Shown here piece after piece: positions 1 through 6,982 of a DNA stretch of 17,433 nucleotides. Within the stretch, counting starts at the first letter, position 1, and every line of letters begins with the position of its first letter. The notes below the pieces were generated by a model that saw nothing but the letters and a program-made list of their open reading frames with translations, searched no databases and was not told the origin of the DNA. Position numbers and translations under genes: made by a program. The stretch is taken from contig CAUDAE010000026.1 of the NCBI GenBank assembly GCA_958447445.1, positions 1 through 17,433 of the forward strand, given 5' to 3'. Source of the DNA: an uncultured Collinsella sp. GTDB taxonomy: Bacteria > Actinomycetota > Coriobacteriia > Coriobacteriales > Coriobacteriaceae.

Positions 1-77
1 CTGCGGAAACGCGGAGTCCGTTCAGGCTGTTGCGTTGAGATTGAAAATCAACCGGTAAAGTGCGTGGAGTCGCCTGG
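1..77. other. Left edge, no gene recognised
   Basis: I recognise no gene in the 77 bases before the palindromic element. Plus-strand frame 1 is open from base 1 to a TAA at 148-150, running through the left arm of the palindrome. The encoded peptide has no features I recognise, and half of it is repeat sequence, so I do not call it a gene. It could still be the tail of a gene entering from the left. Confidence 0.4.
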
Positions 78-214
78 GCTTGGCAGAGGGGCGGCGAAAT
101 ATATTAAGTTTGCTGCTCTACAGTCCTGCGCAAGACGGAAAGCACATTAAGTGCTTTCCTTTGCGTGCGGAACTCGCGACAAACTTAATATATTTCGCCG
201 CCCCTCTGCCAAGC
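78..214. repeat. Long palindromic intergenic element with nested hairpin
   Basis: Bases 78-112 and 180-214 are exact reverse complements of each other (35 bp). Between them lies a second perfect hairpin at 137-159, with 9-bp arms GGAAAGCAC and GTGCTTTCC around the loop ATTAA. The short stretches joining the two stems pair only in part. The whole 137-bp unit could fold as one long branched hairpin in RNA, or as a cruciform in DNA. It begins 44 bp after the stop codon of the histidine-phosphatase gene on the minus strand. Neither hairpin is followed by a run of T, so it is not a typical intrinsic terminator. Bases 104-158 recur at the right end of the window. It encodes no transposase. Candidate explanations are a small non-autonomous (MITE or REP-like) repeat or a structured RNA. 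Confidence 0.85.
104..158 (+). repeat. 55-bp dispersed repeat, copy 1
   Basis: This stretch starts TTAAGTTTGCTGC and ends GTGCTTTC. It is identical base for base to 17379-17433. The match stops on the left because base 103 is A where 17378 is T. On the right it stops only because the window ends. The repeat covers the inner end of the left palindrome arm, the spacer and most of the nested hairpin. Both copies read in the same direction. Confidence 0.95.
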
Positions 215-258
215 TCGGGAGACGACACGTTGATGTCTGCTTAACTCTGCTCGCTCAG

Positions 259-885
259 CTAATTACTTTGTTGGGGGTCCACTATTTGCTGAAGGGTGAA
301 CTTACACTGCATTGGCTCGCCTTCTGCTTGCGGCTTTTCCTCGTCAAAATCGAAGATCATGATGGCGCAGTTGGGGAGTTTTGCTGGGAGCTCGAAGCCC
401 TCTGGGGCTGCAGCCTTGATGAATTGGCGGCTGGCGCTGCCGTGGCTTACTGCTAGGAGGGTTTCGATATCCTCGGCGCCCATGATATTGGTGAGGGTGT
501 CTACCATGCGCTCCTGCAGGGCATGGCTTCCTTCTCCGCCAAATGGAATCAGGTCCTCGCCGGGGTCCCAGACGTCGGTGGGCAGGGCGTCGTGGGGGCC
601 TTCTTCGAAGGTGCCGTAGCTGCGCTCGATGATGCCTTCGCAGGGCTCGACTGCTGCATCTGGACCGAGGAGTTCGCATGCGACGAGACTTGCCGTGTCC
701 ATGGCTCGGCCTAAGGGCGATGAGACCACTTTGTCGGGGACGACGCCATGGACCTTGAGCCATGCGGCGGCTGTCTGCGCCTGTTGACGACCCAAATTGG
801 TGAGCGGTGAATCGCAGCGACCCTGGACGAGCTTTTTGACGTTGAATTCCGTCTGACCGTGGCGGAGCAGATACAGCTTCTTCAT
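259..885 (-). CDS. Histidine phosphatase / phosphoglycerate mutase-like protein
   Basis: This 208-residue protein belongs to the histidine phosphatase superfamily (branch 1). The phospho-acceptor motif is LRHGQTEFN, with Arg8 and His9 near the N-terminus. Arg60 lies in SSPLGRAMDTA, Glu87 in IIERSYGTFE, and the second catalytic His148 in AVSHGSASRQ. The family transfers or removes phosphate through a phosphohistidine. Members include cofactor-dependent phosphoglycerate mutases, alpha-ribazole phosphatase and broad-specificity phosphatases, and the sequence alone does not say which this is. At about 208 residues it is shorter than typical GpmA (about 230-250), which favours a phosphatase. A Shine-Dalgarno AGGGGAG sits 3 nt before the ATG. 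It begins 39 bp after the upstream cation-efflux gene and is probably co-transcribed with it. The protein is predicted to be cytoplasmic, with no signal peptide or membrane segment. Confidence 0.85.
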   Translation of the reverse strand: MKKLYLLRHGQTEFNVKKLVQGRCDSPLTNLGRQQAQTAAAWLKVHGVVPDKVVSSPLGRAMDTASLVACELLGPDAAVEPCEGIIERSYGTFEEGPHDALPTDVWDPGEDLIPFGGEGSHALQERMVDTLTNIMGAEDIETLLAVSHGSASRQFIKAAAPEGFELPAKLPNCAIMIFDFDEEKPQAEGEPMQCKFTLQQIVDPQQSN

Positions 886-924
886 AGTCTCCCCTTCTGT
901 ATAACTTGCTTTGCCGGCACAGCC

Positions 925-2079
925 CTACTCGTGGGTATGCCCTACGTAGTCTTCGTCGATCGTAATCTTTGCAATCGACTTGGGATATTCCGATTCGACC
1001 CGTTGTGCCAGCGCGTGTTTGAGCTCATCGGCATCCATGTCCAAATCCGAGGGTCGCACACAGTCAAATATCACATTGGTGTGCGTGGGGCCCGGCACGC
1101 AACGCAAATCGTGAATCGAAAGGCGTCTATCGATCTCCTGGGCCATAGCGTTGATGCGCAGACGCATGCTCGCCACATTTGAATCGTCGGTCACGATGGG
1201 ATCGTAATGGAGCGTGACGATCATGCCGTCCTCGTCCCTAAACGACTGCTCGATGTTATCGAGCGTGTCGTGACTTTCCAGCGGGCTGGCCTCGGCCGCC
1301 ATCTCGGCGTGCGCACTTGCAAACTTCCTGCCCGGACCGTAATCGTGAACCATCAGGTCATGAACGCCCAAAATGCCGGGGTAGCTCATGATCTTGTCTC
1401 GGATGTGCTTGACCAGCTTGGGATCGGGTGCCTGGCCCAAAAGGGGGCTCACCGTATCTTGGATAAGCTCAAAGCCGCTCCAGCCAATATAGACGCCAAC
1501 GGCAAGGCCGACCCAAGCATCAAGATTGACATGCGTCACCTGGGAAACAATCGCGCACGCCAGCACAGCGCCCGTGGCCAGGACATCGTTCTTTGAGTCC
1601 TGAGCCGTCGCATGCAGCGTATCGGACTCAATACGGTCACCGAGCTTTTGGTTGAGGGCCGCCATCCAGAGCTTTACGACCATCGAAAGCACTAGAACCG
1701 TCACCAGGGCAAGCGAGAACTCGACAGGTTCGGGGTGGATGACGCGCTCAACCGAGGACTTGATAAGCTCAAGGCCGATCAGCAGTACGAGCGCCGCCAC
1801 GACCAGACCCGAGAGATACTCGTAGCGACCGTGACCGTAAGGATGCTCGGGGTCGGCCGGCTTGCTCGCCAGCTTAAAGCCCAGCACGCTCACGATATTC
1901 GAGCTGGCATCGGACAGGTTGTTCATGGCATCCGCCACGATCGAAACCGATCCCGAAACCACGCCAATTGCGCCCTTCGCAGCACATAGTGCCACATTGG
2001 CGAGAATACACACAACGCCCGTCAACGTGCCCACGCGCGCACGGTCGCCCTGCGCACGCTTAACAATCCACTCGACCAT
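925..2079 (-). CDS. Cation diffusion facilitator (CDF) family metal efflux transporter
   Basis: This 384-residue membrane protein has the CDF layout. About six transmembrane segments lie in the first 220 residues, followed by a cytoplasmic C-terminal domain of ferredoxin-like type. Family landmarks are DAMNNLSDASSN in segment 2 (Asp50, Asn54, Asp57), HPYGHGRYEYLSG (79-91) and DSKNDVLAT in segment 5 (Asp161, Asp165). The C-terminal region is His-rich and extended by about 90 residues relative to short CDF proteins, ending HTHE. The family exports divalent metals in exchange for protons. The segment 5 metal site is DxxxD; zinc exporters usually have HxxxD there, and Asp at the first position has been associated with manganese exporters. 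Manganese is therefore a reasonable guess, but not proved. The ATG follows a GGGGGCGGAT stretch. It lies after a terminator and so probably starts its own transcript, shared with the phosphatase gene. Confidence 0.88.
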   Translation of the reverse strand: MVEWIVKRAQGDRARVGTLTGVVCILANVALCAAKGAIGVVSGSVSIVADAMNNLSDASSNIVSVLGFKLASKPADPEHPYGHGRYEYLSGLVVAALVLLIGLELIKSSVERVIHPEPVEFSLALVTVLVLSMVVKLWMAALNQKLGDRIESDTLHATAQDSKNDVLATGAVLACAIVSQVTHVNLDAWVGLAVGVYIGWSGFELIQDTVSPLLGQAPDPKLVKHIRDKIMSYPGILGVHDLMVHDYGPGRKFASAHAEMAAEASPLESHDTLDNIEQSFRDEDGMIVTLHYDPIVTDDSNVASMRLRINAMAQEIDRRLSIHDLRCVPGPTHTNVIFDCVRPSDLDMDADELKHALAQRVESEYPKSIAKITIDEDYVGHTHE

Positions 2080-2126
2080 CTACATCCGCCCCCACGGTAC
2101 CACCTATATATCTATTGCTCAAACGG

Positions 2127-2132
2127 ATTGTA
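2127..2132 (-). promoter_or_regulatory. Candidate -10 box for the cation-efflux gene
   Basis: On the minus strand this reads TACAAT, five of six matches to the sigma-70 -10 consensus. It lies 48 bp before the start codon and just downstream of the terminator of the preceding gene. No good -35 box is seen at 16-18 bp spacing (ATCTGG or TCTGGG), so the call is tentative. Confidence 0.3.
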
Positions 2133-2158
2133 GTGTAGCCACTTTGTCCCCCAGATAC

Positions 2159-2192
2159 AAAAAAGGCCGCAACCCACACGGGCCACGGCCTT
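2159..2192 (-). terminator. Intrinsic terminator after the EIIC-like gene
   Basis: Read on the minus strand, AAGGCCG (2186-2192) pairs with CGGCCTT (2163-2169) across a 16-nt loop and is followed by a T run (2159-2164). It lies 39 bp after the EIIC stop codon. It would end the transcript that carries the EIIC-like gene and probably the whole fatty acid operon. Confidence 0.85.
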
Positions 2193-2230
2193 GGAATATG
2201 GCAAAGGAATCGTCCTTGTGTCGCACAGGT

Positions 2231-3445
2231 TTACGCGCTTACTTCGGCCACGCTCTTCGAGGTTTCGGGTGAATCGGCTCCGTCCCCCGTCGCTCGCCCC
2301 TTCGTCGGCACCACGCCAAAGCAGTAGCTCAGCGCCGCAGACGCCGCAAATGCCGTGCCGCCGGCAACGCAGCACCACAGCAGGTTCGAAATACCGCCCG
2401 TGGCAAAGCCAATGACCATGAGGACATTCGTCATGCCGATGGTATAAGCCGTAACGTGGCCCACGGCTGCAACAAGGCCTCCGACGGCGCCGCCAATGGC
2501 CATGCACGTCAGGCACCTGCCATATTTAAAACCGCAGCCGTACAGCGCCGGCTCGCTTACGCCGCCAAGCACGCCCGAGATTGAATAGCCCAGCATGAGC
2601 GCCTTCTCATCCTTATCCGCAACGCGGAGCGACGCACCAAAGGGCATGCCCCAAACGGCGAACGTCGCCATTGTCGCGGCAATGAGAATGCACGAATCCG
2701 TTCCCACGCTCATAAACTGCGCGTACGCAAGCGATAGGACAACGTTGCTGACGCCCGCAATCTTAAGAAACTCCCAACCCGCGGCAAGCCCCATGAGCGT
2801 GAGCAGCGACACGATGCCACCGGAATTGCCAAGCATAAACATAAGTTGGCCCAACAGCATGCCCAGATAGCTGCCCGCCGGCGCCGTAATACACAGCGAA
2901 ACCGGAACCATAACGAGCATGGTCGCAAACGGAACGAACGAAAACGCCACGGCCTGAGGGATAACGCGCTGAAAGAAACACTCCACTCGCCATAGCACGG
3001 GCACCGAGATGAGAACCGGAATAACAGTCGTCGTGTAATCGTTGACCGGCGCGGGAAACAGACCATACACGGAAGTCATCGATGCCGCCGTCGTCGATGC
3101 GACATCGACGAGCTTAAGCAGATCGGGCGCAATCAATACGCCGCCCAGCATCATGCCCAGCTGCTCCGAGCAACCGAGCTGGCGGGCGGCCGCCCAACCA
3201 AGATAAATGGGCAAAAAGTAGTAGCCGGCGTTATAGAGCCAACTGTAGAACAGGCGATAGATATCGGAATCTGCAGACCACAGACCCAGCATGCCTTCGC
3301 CCATAATGACGGCGACGGTGCGAAACAACGCCGCGCAGACAATAAACGGCAGCGCCGACATCATGCTTTTGGACAGATAGTCCACCACGGCCATGGCGTT
3401 TGATGAGACCGTCGTTGTAAACGAGGTGTTAGAAACTTGTGACAT
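2231..3445 (-). CDS. Stand-alone PTS EIIC-domain membrane protein (glucose/beta-glucoside/sucrose superfamily)
   Basis: This 404-residue protein is highly hydrophobic, with about ten membrane segments. Its recognisable EIIC feature is the signature around residues 294-322 (GGVSEPALYGCGFKYGR, then AIGGAVGG), equivalent to the G-I-T-E-P motif that binds sugar. Glu298 is kept. The first part, ALPFIVCAALF and GGVLIAPDLL, also fits EIIC proteins of the beta-glucoside/sucrose group. There is no EIIB domain (no phospho-Cys motif) and no EIIA, and neither is encoded nearby. The usual G-L-H-W segment before the second conserved block is absent, with GLAAGWEFLKIAG in roughly that place. The start was set at ATG 3445 because GGGAAAGG precedes it at 7 nt; an open frame extends further upstream, but only inside accDA. 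It follows accDA by 40 bp with no terminator between, so it may be read with the fatty acid operon. The substrate is unknown, and a non-PTS role is possible. Confidence 0.75.
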   Translation of the reverse strand: MSQVSNTSFTTTVSSNAMAVVDYLSKSMMSALPFIVCAALFRTVAVIMGEGMLGLWSADSDIYRLFYSWLYNAGYYFLPIYLGWAAARQLGCSEQLGMMLGGVLIAPDLLKLVDVASTTAASMTSVYGLFPAPVNDYTTTVIPVLISVPVLWRVECFFQRVIPQAVAFSFVPFATMLVMVPVSLCITAPAGSYLGMLLGQLMFMLGNSGGIVSLLTLMGLAAGWEFLKIAGVSNVVLSLAYAQFMSVGTDSCILIAATMATFAVWGMPFGASLRVADKDEKALMLGYSISGVLGGVSEPALYGCGFKYGRCLTCMAIGGAVGGLVAAVGHVTAYTIGMTNVLMVIGFATGGISNLLWCCVAGGTAFAASAALSYCFGVVPTKGRATGDGADSPETSKSVAEVSA

Positions 3446-3460
3446 GGAACGCCTTTCCCA

Positions 3461-3491
3461 ATGTGACATGCGAACTGTCCCTTTGTCACAT
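3461..3491. repeat. Inverted repeat between accDA and the EIIC-like gene
   Basis: ATGTGACA (3461-3468) is the exact reverse complement of TGTCACAT (3484-3491), separated by 15 bp containing CTGTCCCT. The right arm overlaps the final codon and stop of accDA. A third TGTGACAT lies at 3438-3445, over the EIIC start codon. No T run follows on either strand, so this is not an intrinsic terminator. It could be a degenerate REP-like palindrome, an mRNA processing hairpin or a protein-binding site. Confidence 0.6.
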
Positions 3492-5210
3492 CGTGCGGTA
3501 CTGACCGATTGCGCGGTACTTTTCGTAGCGGAGGTTTGTGAGGGTCGCGTCGTCGAGCCGCCCAAGCGTATCGAAGGCATCAAATGCCGAGGACATGACG
3601 GCACCGGCGATCTCCTCATGCGACAGGCCCTTATCGTCAACAATGCCGTCGATGATGCCGAGCGCCAGCAGATCGGGGGCCGTGAGCTTAAGCGCCTCGG
3701 CGGCCTCATCCGCACGCTCGGTATCCTTCCACAGGATCGACGCACAGGCCTCGGGGCTCACGACTGAATAGGCCGAGCTCGAGAGCATCAGGATGCGGTC
3801 GGCCACGGACAGCGCCAGCGCGCCACCAGAGCCGCCCTCGCCTGTCACCACCGAGACAATCGGTGTCTTAAGGCCGCTCATCTCCATGAGATTCTGAGCA
3901 ATCGCCTCGCCCTGGCCGCGCTCCTCGGCACCGATGCCGCAAAACGCGCCCGAAGTATCGACCAGGCACAGAACCGGTCGACCAAACTTTTCGGCCTGGC
4001 GCATAAGGCGACGCGCTTTGCGGTAGCCCTCGGGATGTGCCATGCCAAAGTTGCGACGCATGCGCTCTTTGGTCGTGGTGCCGCGCTCGATGGCGATGAC
4101 CGTTACGGGGCGCCCGTCTTTCCAGCCAATGCCAGCCACCACAGCGGCGTCGTCGCCAAAGTAGCGGTCGCCGTGCAGCTCCACAAATCCATCCAGGCCC
4201 AGCGAGATCATCTCGCCTGCCGTGGCGCGATCTGCCGAGCGGGTCTGTTTGACAATCTCGAGCGCGGTTTTTGGTGCGGCCGAGCGCTTGAACAAGTGTC
4301 CCAACTTTTTGCCGCGGCGACCCGTATGCACGATCTCATGCGGTGCCCCCAGGCCGGGCGCGTGCCCTTCGTGCAGCGCCAGCAGCTCGCCCACCGTGAG
4401 CGCAATCTCGCCACGCGGAACAACGGCATCGCAAAAGCCGTGCTCCAGCAAAAACTCGGAGCGCTGGAATCCCTTGGGCAGGCGCTTGTGCATGTTCTGC
4501 TCGATCACGCGCGGGCCGGCAAATGCCGTCAGGGCATCGGGCTCGGCCAGGATAATATCGCCCTCCATTGCAAAGCTCGCGGTTACGCCTCCGGTCGTGG
4601 GGTCAGTGAGCACCGTGATATACAGGCCGCCCGCCTCGCTATGGCGCCTAACCGCCGCAGAGATTTTGGCCATCTGCATGAGCGAGGTCACGCCCTCCTG
4701 CATGCGGGCGCCACCCGATACGGTAAAGCCAACGACCGGCAGTCCCAGCTCGGTCGCACGCTCAAATGTGCGGCAGATCTTCTCGCCCACCACGGAACCC
4801 ATCGAGCCCATCATAAAGTTGGCGTCCATAAAGAAGAGCGCCGTATCGCAACCGCAGATTTTGCCCTTGCCGCACACAACGGCATCGCGCTCGCCCGAAC
4901 GTTCGCTCACGCTCTTGAGCTTGTCGGCATAGCCGGGAAACGAAAGGAAGTCCTCCGGCGCCAGACTGGCATCCCATTCCTCAAACGTGCCCTCGTCAAT
5001 CGTCATGCGCATGCGGTCGCGCCCGCTCACGCGAAAGTGTTTGCCGCAACGAGGGCAGACCTCGAGGTTGTCGTGCAGGCGCGCCTCATCGATCACGCGG
5101 CGGCACTCCGGGCACTTGATAAACACGTGGCGCGCGGGAAACTCGGCGCACGACTCGGTCATCGGTCCCTCGAGAACGTTGACCGTCTTCGCTTTTCTAT
5201 TCATCAGCAT
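3486..5210 (-). CDS. Acetyl-CoA carboxylase carboxyltransferase, fused beta (AccD) and alpha (AccA) subunits
   Basis: This 574-residue protein joins two subunits that are separate in most bacteria. Residues about 28-295 are AccD: a zinc finger with Cys33, Cys36, Cys52 and Cys55, then a crotonase-fold carboxyltransferase half (GGARMQEG, 166-173; DPTTGGVTASFA, 203-214). Residues about 313-574 are AccA: RRNFGMAHPEGYRKA (385-399), GAEERGQGEAIA (428-439), GEGGSGGALA (457-466) and SPEACASILWKD (485-496). The AccA half is the short form seen in Firmicutes, without the longer N-terminal helices of E. coli AccA. The complex moves CO2 from carboxybiotin on AccB to acetyl-CoA, giving malonyl-CoA. The start at 5210 overlaps accC by 14 bp, so translation is probably coupled; ATG 5204 is an alternative. 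The join is continuous in sequence, with no stop or frame change. Confidence 0.93.
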   Translation of the reverse strand: MLMNRKAKTVNVLEGPMTESCAEFPARHVFIKCPECRRVIDEARLHDNLEVCPRCGKHFRVSGRDRMRMTIDEGTFEEWDASLAPEDFLSFPGYADKLKSVSERSGERDAVVCGKGKICGCDTALFFMDANFMMGSMGSVVGEKICRTFERATELGLPVVGFTVSGGARMQEGVTSLMQMAKISAAVRRHSEAGGLYITVLTDPTTGGVTASFAMEGDIILAEPDALTAFAGPRVIEQNMHKRLPKGFQRSEFLLEHGFCDAVVPRGEIALTVGELLALHEGHAPGLGAPHEIVHTGRRGKKLGHLFKRSAAPKTALEIVKQTRSADRATAGEMISLGLDGFVELHGDRYFGDDAAVVAGIGWKDGRPVTVIAIERGTTTKERMRRNFGMAHPEGYRKARRLMRQAEKFGRPVLCLVDTSGAFCGIGAEERGQGEAIAQNLMEMSGLKTPIVSVVTGEGGSGGALALSVADRILMLSSSAYSVVSPEACASILWKDTERADEAAEALKLTAPDLLALGIIDGIVDDKGLSHEEIAGAVMSSAFDAFDTLGRLDDATLTNLRYEKYRAIGQYRTM

Positions 5211-6540
5211 AGAGATGCCCCATCAGATCGGTGTGATACATGCCCGACAAGAACTCGTCGTTTGCCAGCACGTCGAGCTGAAGCTCGCTGTTTTCGCTCA
5301 CGCCCTCAATCACGAGCTCGCCCAAGGCCGAGCGCATCTTGCGAATGGCACCGTCACGCGTGGGCGCACACACGATGAGCTTGCCGAGCATGGAGTCGTA
5401 GTACGGCGGAACTCTCGCACCGGTGAACATGGCCGAATCCCAGCGCACGCGCGGACCGCCCGGCACACGCAACGCGGTGACCGTTCCGCATGACGGCAGA
5501 AAGTCTGGCGTTTCGGCATTGATGCGGCACTCCATGGCGTGGTTGTGGACCGGCATGTCCTCTTGCTCAAAGGGCAGAGGCTGGCCGGCTGCCACGCGCA
5601 GCTGCCACTTGACCAGGTCGGTATCGGTCACAAACTCCGTAACCGGATGCTCCACCTGCAAGCGCGTGTTCATTTCCATAAAGTAGAAATTGCCGTCGTC
5701 CGAATACAGAAACTCAATGGTACCGGCGCCCTCATAGCCAACGGCACGAGCCAGGTCGCGCGCGGCCTTGTGCATGCGCGCGCGAATATCATCGCGTCCG
5801 TCGAGGCACGGCGCGGGGCTCTCCTCGATCAGCTTTTGGTTGCGACGCTGCACCGAGCACTCGCGCTCGCCGAGCGAAAACACATGGCCCTGCTTATCGG
5901 CCATAATCTGTACCTCAACGTGATGCGCCGGCGCGACGAACTTCTCCATGTAGCACTCGCCGTCGCCAAAAACGGCCTCGCCCTCGGCGCGTGCTTCAAT
6001 AAAGGCCTTTGCCGCATCTTCCACGCGCTCGACCTTACGAATACCGCGACCGCCGCCGCCCGCACGCGCCTTAATAAGCACGGGGCAGCCAATGCGCTCA
6101 GCCTCGGCCGTTGCCTCCTCGGGACTTTTGAGCAAATCGCAACCCGGCACGATGGGCACGCCCGCCGCGGCAGCCGTTCGACGTGCGGCGTCCTTGTCGC
6201 CCATGCTGTCGATCACCTTGGCCGAAGGACCAACAAACGCCAGGCCATACTTGTCGCAGTCGCGCACGAAGCTCGCCTTCTCGGAGAAAAAGCCATAGCC
6301 GGGATGAATTGCCTTAGCTCCCGACTTTACGGCACAGGTGAGCACAGCATCGTCGTTGAGGTAGCTCTCGGCAAGACGCGGACCGCCGATGCAATACGCC
6401 TCGTCGGCAAGCTGCACGTGCAGCGCGTCCGCATCGGCCGTGGAATAAACGGCGACGGTCTTGATGCCCATATCGCGGCACGCGCGGATAACACGGACCG
6501 CGACTTCGCCGCGGTTGGCGATGAGCACTTTGTCGAACAT
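5197..6540 (-). CDS. accC: Acetyl-CoA carboxylase, biotin carboxylase subunit
   Basis: This 447-residue protein has the family's usual length and is an ATP-grasp enzyme. It carboxylates the biotin on AccB using ATP and bicarbonate, the first step of malonyl-CoA synthesis. It opens with the typical FDKVLIANRGEVAVR. ATP-binding features are Lys116, Lys157, and the glycine-rich loop AGGGGRGIRKV (160-170). The active site block MEMNTRLQVEHPVTE holds Glu289, Asn291, Arg293 and Glu297, and Glu276 is present in GTIEF. The start ATG 6540 was chosen because AAGGAAGG precedes it and the protein then begins exactly where the family does; the frame is open further upstream, but only inside fabZ. It begins 10 bp after fabZ and overlaps accDA at its 3' end, consistent with one operon. 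Cytoplasmic. Confidence 0.96.
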   Translation of the reverse strand: MFDKVLIANRGEVAVRVIRACRDMGIKTVAVYSTADADALHVQLADEAYCIGGPRLAESYLNDDAVLTCAVKSGAKAIHPGYGFFSEKASFVRDCDKYGLAFVGPSAKVIDSMGDKDAARRTAAAAGVPIVPGCDLLKSPEEATAEAERIGCPVLIKARAGGGGRGIRKVERVEDAAKAFIEARAEGEAVFGDGECYMEKFVAPAHHVEVQIMADKQGHVFSLGERECSVQRRNQKLIEESPAPCLDGRDDIRARMHKAARDLARAVGYEGAGTIEFLYSDDGNFYFMEMNTRLQVEHPVTEFVTDTDLVKWQLRVAAGQPLPFEQEDMPVHNHAMECRINAETPDFLPSCGTVTALRVPGGPRVRWDSAMFTGARVPPYYDSMLGKLIVCAPTRDGAIRKMRSALGELVIEGVSENSELQLDVLANDEFLSGMYHTDLMGHLYADE

Positions 6541-6550
6541 GAAGCCTTCC

Positions 6551-6973
6551 TTAACTTTCGTGCATGAGTGCAAAGGACATATCGGCGCGGCAGCAAACCT
6601 CACCGTTGACGCTCGCAGTACCCGTCGCAAAGCGGAACGGCCCGCGCGCACGCGTGATGGTGCACACCAGATCAACCGTGTCGCCCGGGCGCACCGGACG
6701 CTTAAAGCGCACCTTGTCCAGACTCGTGTAGAACGGCGTCGCGCCGCGCGCCTCCTCATCGCCCATCAGCAGCACGCAACAGTTTTGGGCGAGCATCTCG
6801 CACTGAATCACGCCGGGGACCACCGGGTTTCCCGGAAAATGCCCCTGCAAAAAGTACTCGTCGCCCGTGATCGTGATCTTGCCGTGGGCCTCGTCGCCCA
6901 CCAGCTCGGCCTCGTCGAGCAAAAGCATCGGTTCGCGATGCGGCAACAGTTCCTTAAGCTCTTCTTTGTTCAT
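6551..6973 (-). CDS. fabZ: 3-hydroxyacyl-[acyl-carrier-protein] dehydratase
   Basis: This 140-residue hot-dog-fold protein matches FabZ in length. It removes water from 3-hydroxyacyl-ACP to give trans-2-enoyl-ACP in each elongation round. The N-terminal LLPHREPMLLLDE and the core GHFPGNPVVPGV are typical. The catalytic pair is His45 and Glu59, 14 residues apart as in known FabZ enzymes. The ATG at 6973 has AGGT 7 nt upstream. A GTG at 6982, directly after the accB stop, would add three residues and is also preceded by GAGGAT, so the start is not fully settled. No fabA-like isomerase is present in the window. It lies between accB and accC, as in streptococcal operons. Confidence 0.94.
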   Translation of the reverse strand: MNKEELKELLPHREPMLLLDEAELVGDEAHGKITITGDEYFLQGHFPGNPVVPGVIQCEMLAQNCCVLLMGDEEARGATPFYTSLDKVRFKRPVRPGDTVDLVCTITRARGPFRFATGTASVNGEVCCRADMSFALMHES

Positions 6974-6982
6974 AGATATCAC

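Noticed and set aside
104..158. CRISPR repeat
   Set aside because: The second copy is over 17 kb away, with ordinary genes between and no spacer-sized periodicity or cas gene.
137..159. Intrinsic terminator for the histidine-phosphatase gene
   Set aside because: The hairpin is perfect, but neither strand has a T run after it, and it is nested in a larger repeat.
151..456. A 101-codon plus-strand frame starting in the palindrome
   Set aside because: It starts with a GTG inside the nested hairpin and continues antisense to the histidine-phosphatase gene. No ribosome site is seen, and its beginning is repeat sequence.
4035..5378. A 447-codon open frame on the plus strand opposite accDA
   Set aside because: It runs antisense to a well-supported gene with all catalytic motifs, has no ribosome site I can see, and encodes an Ala/Arg/His-rich sequence typical of a shadow frame.
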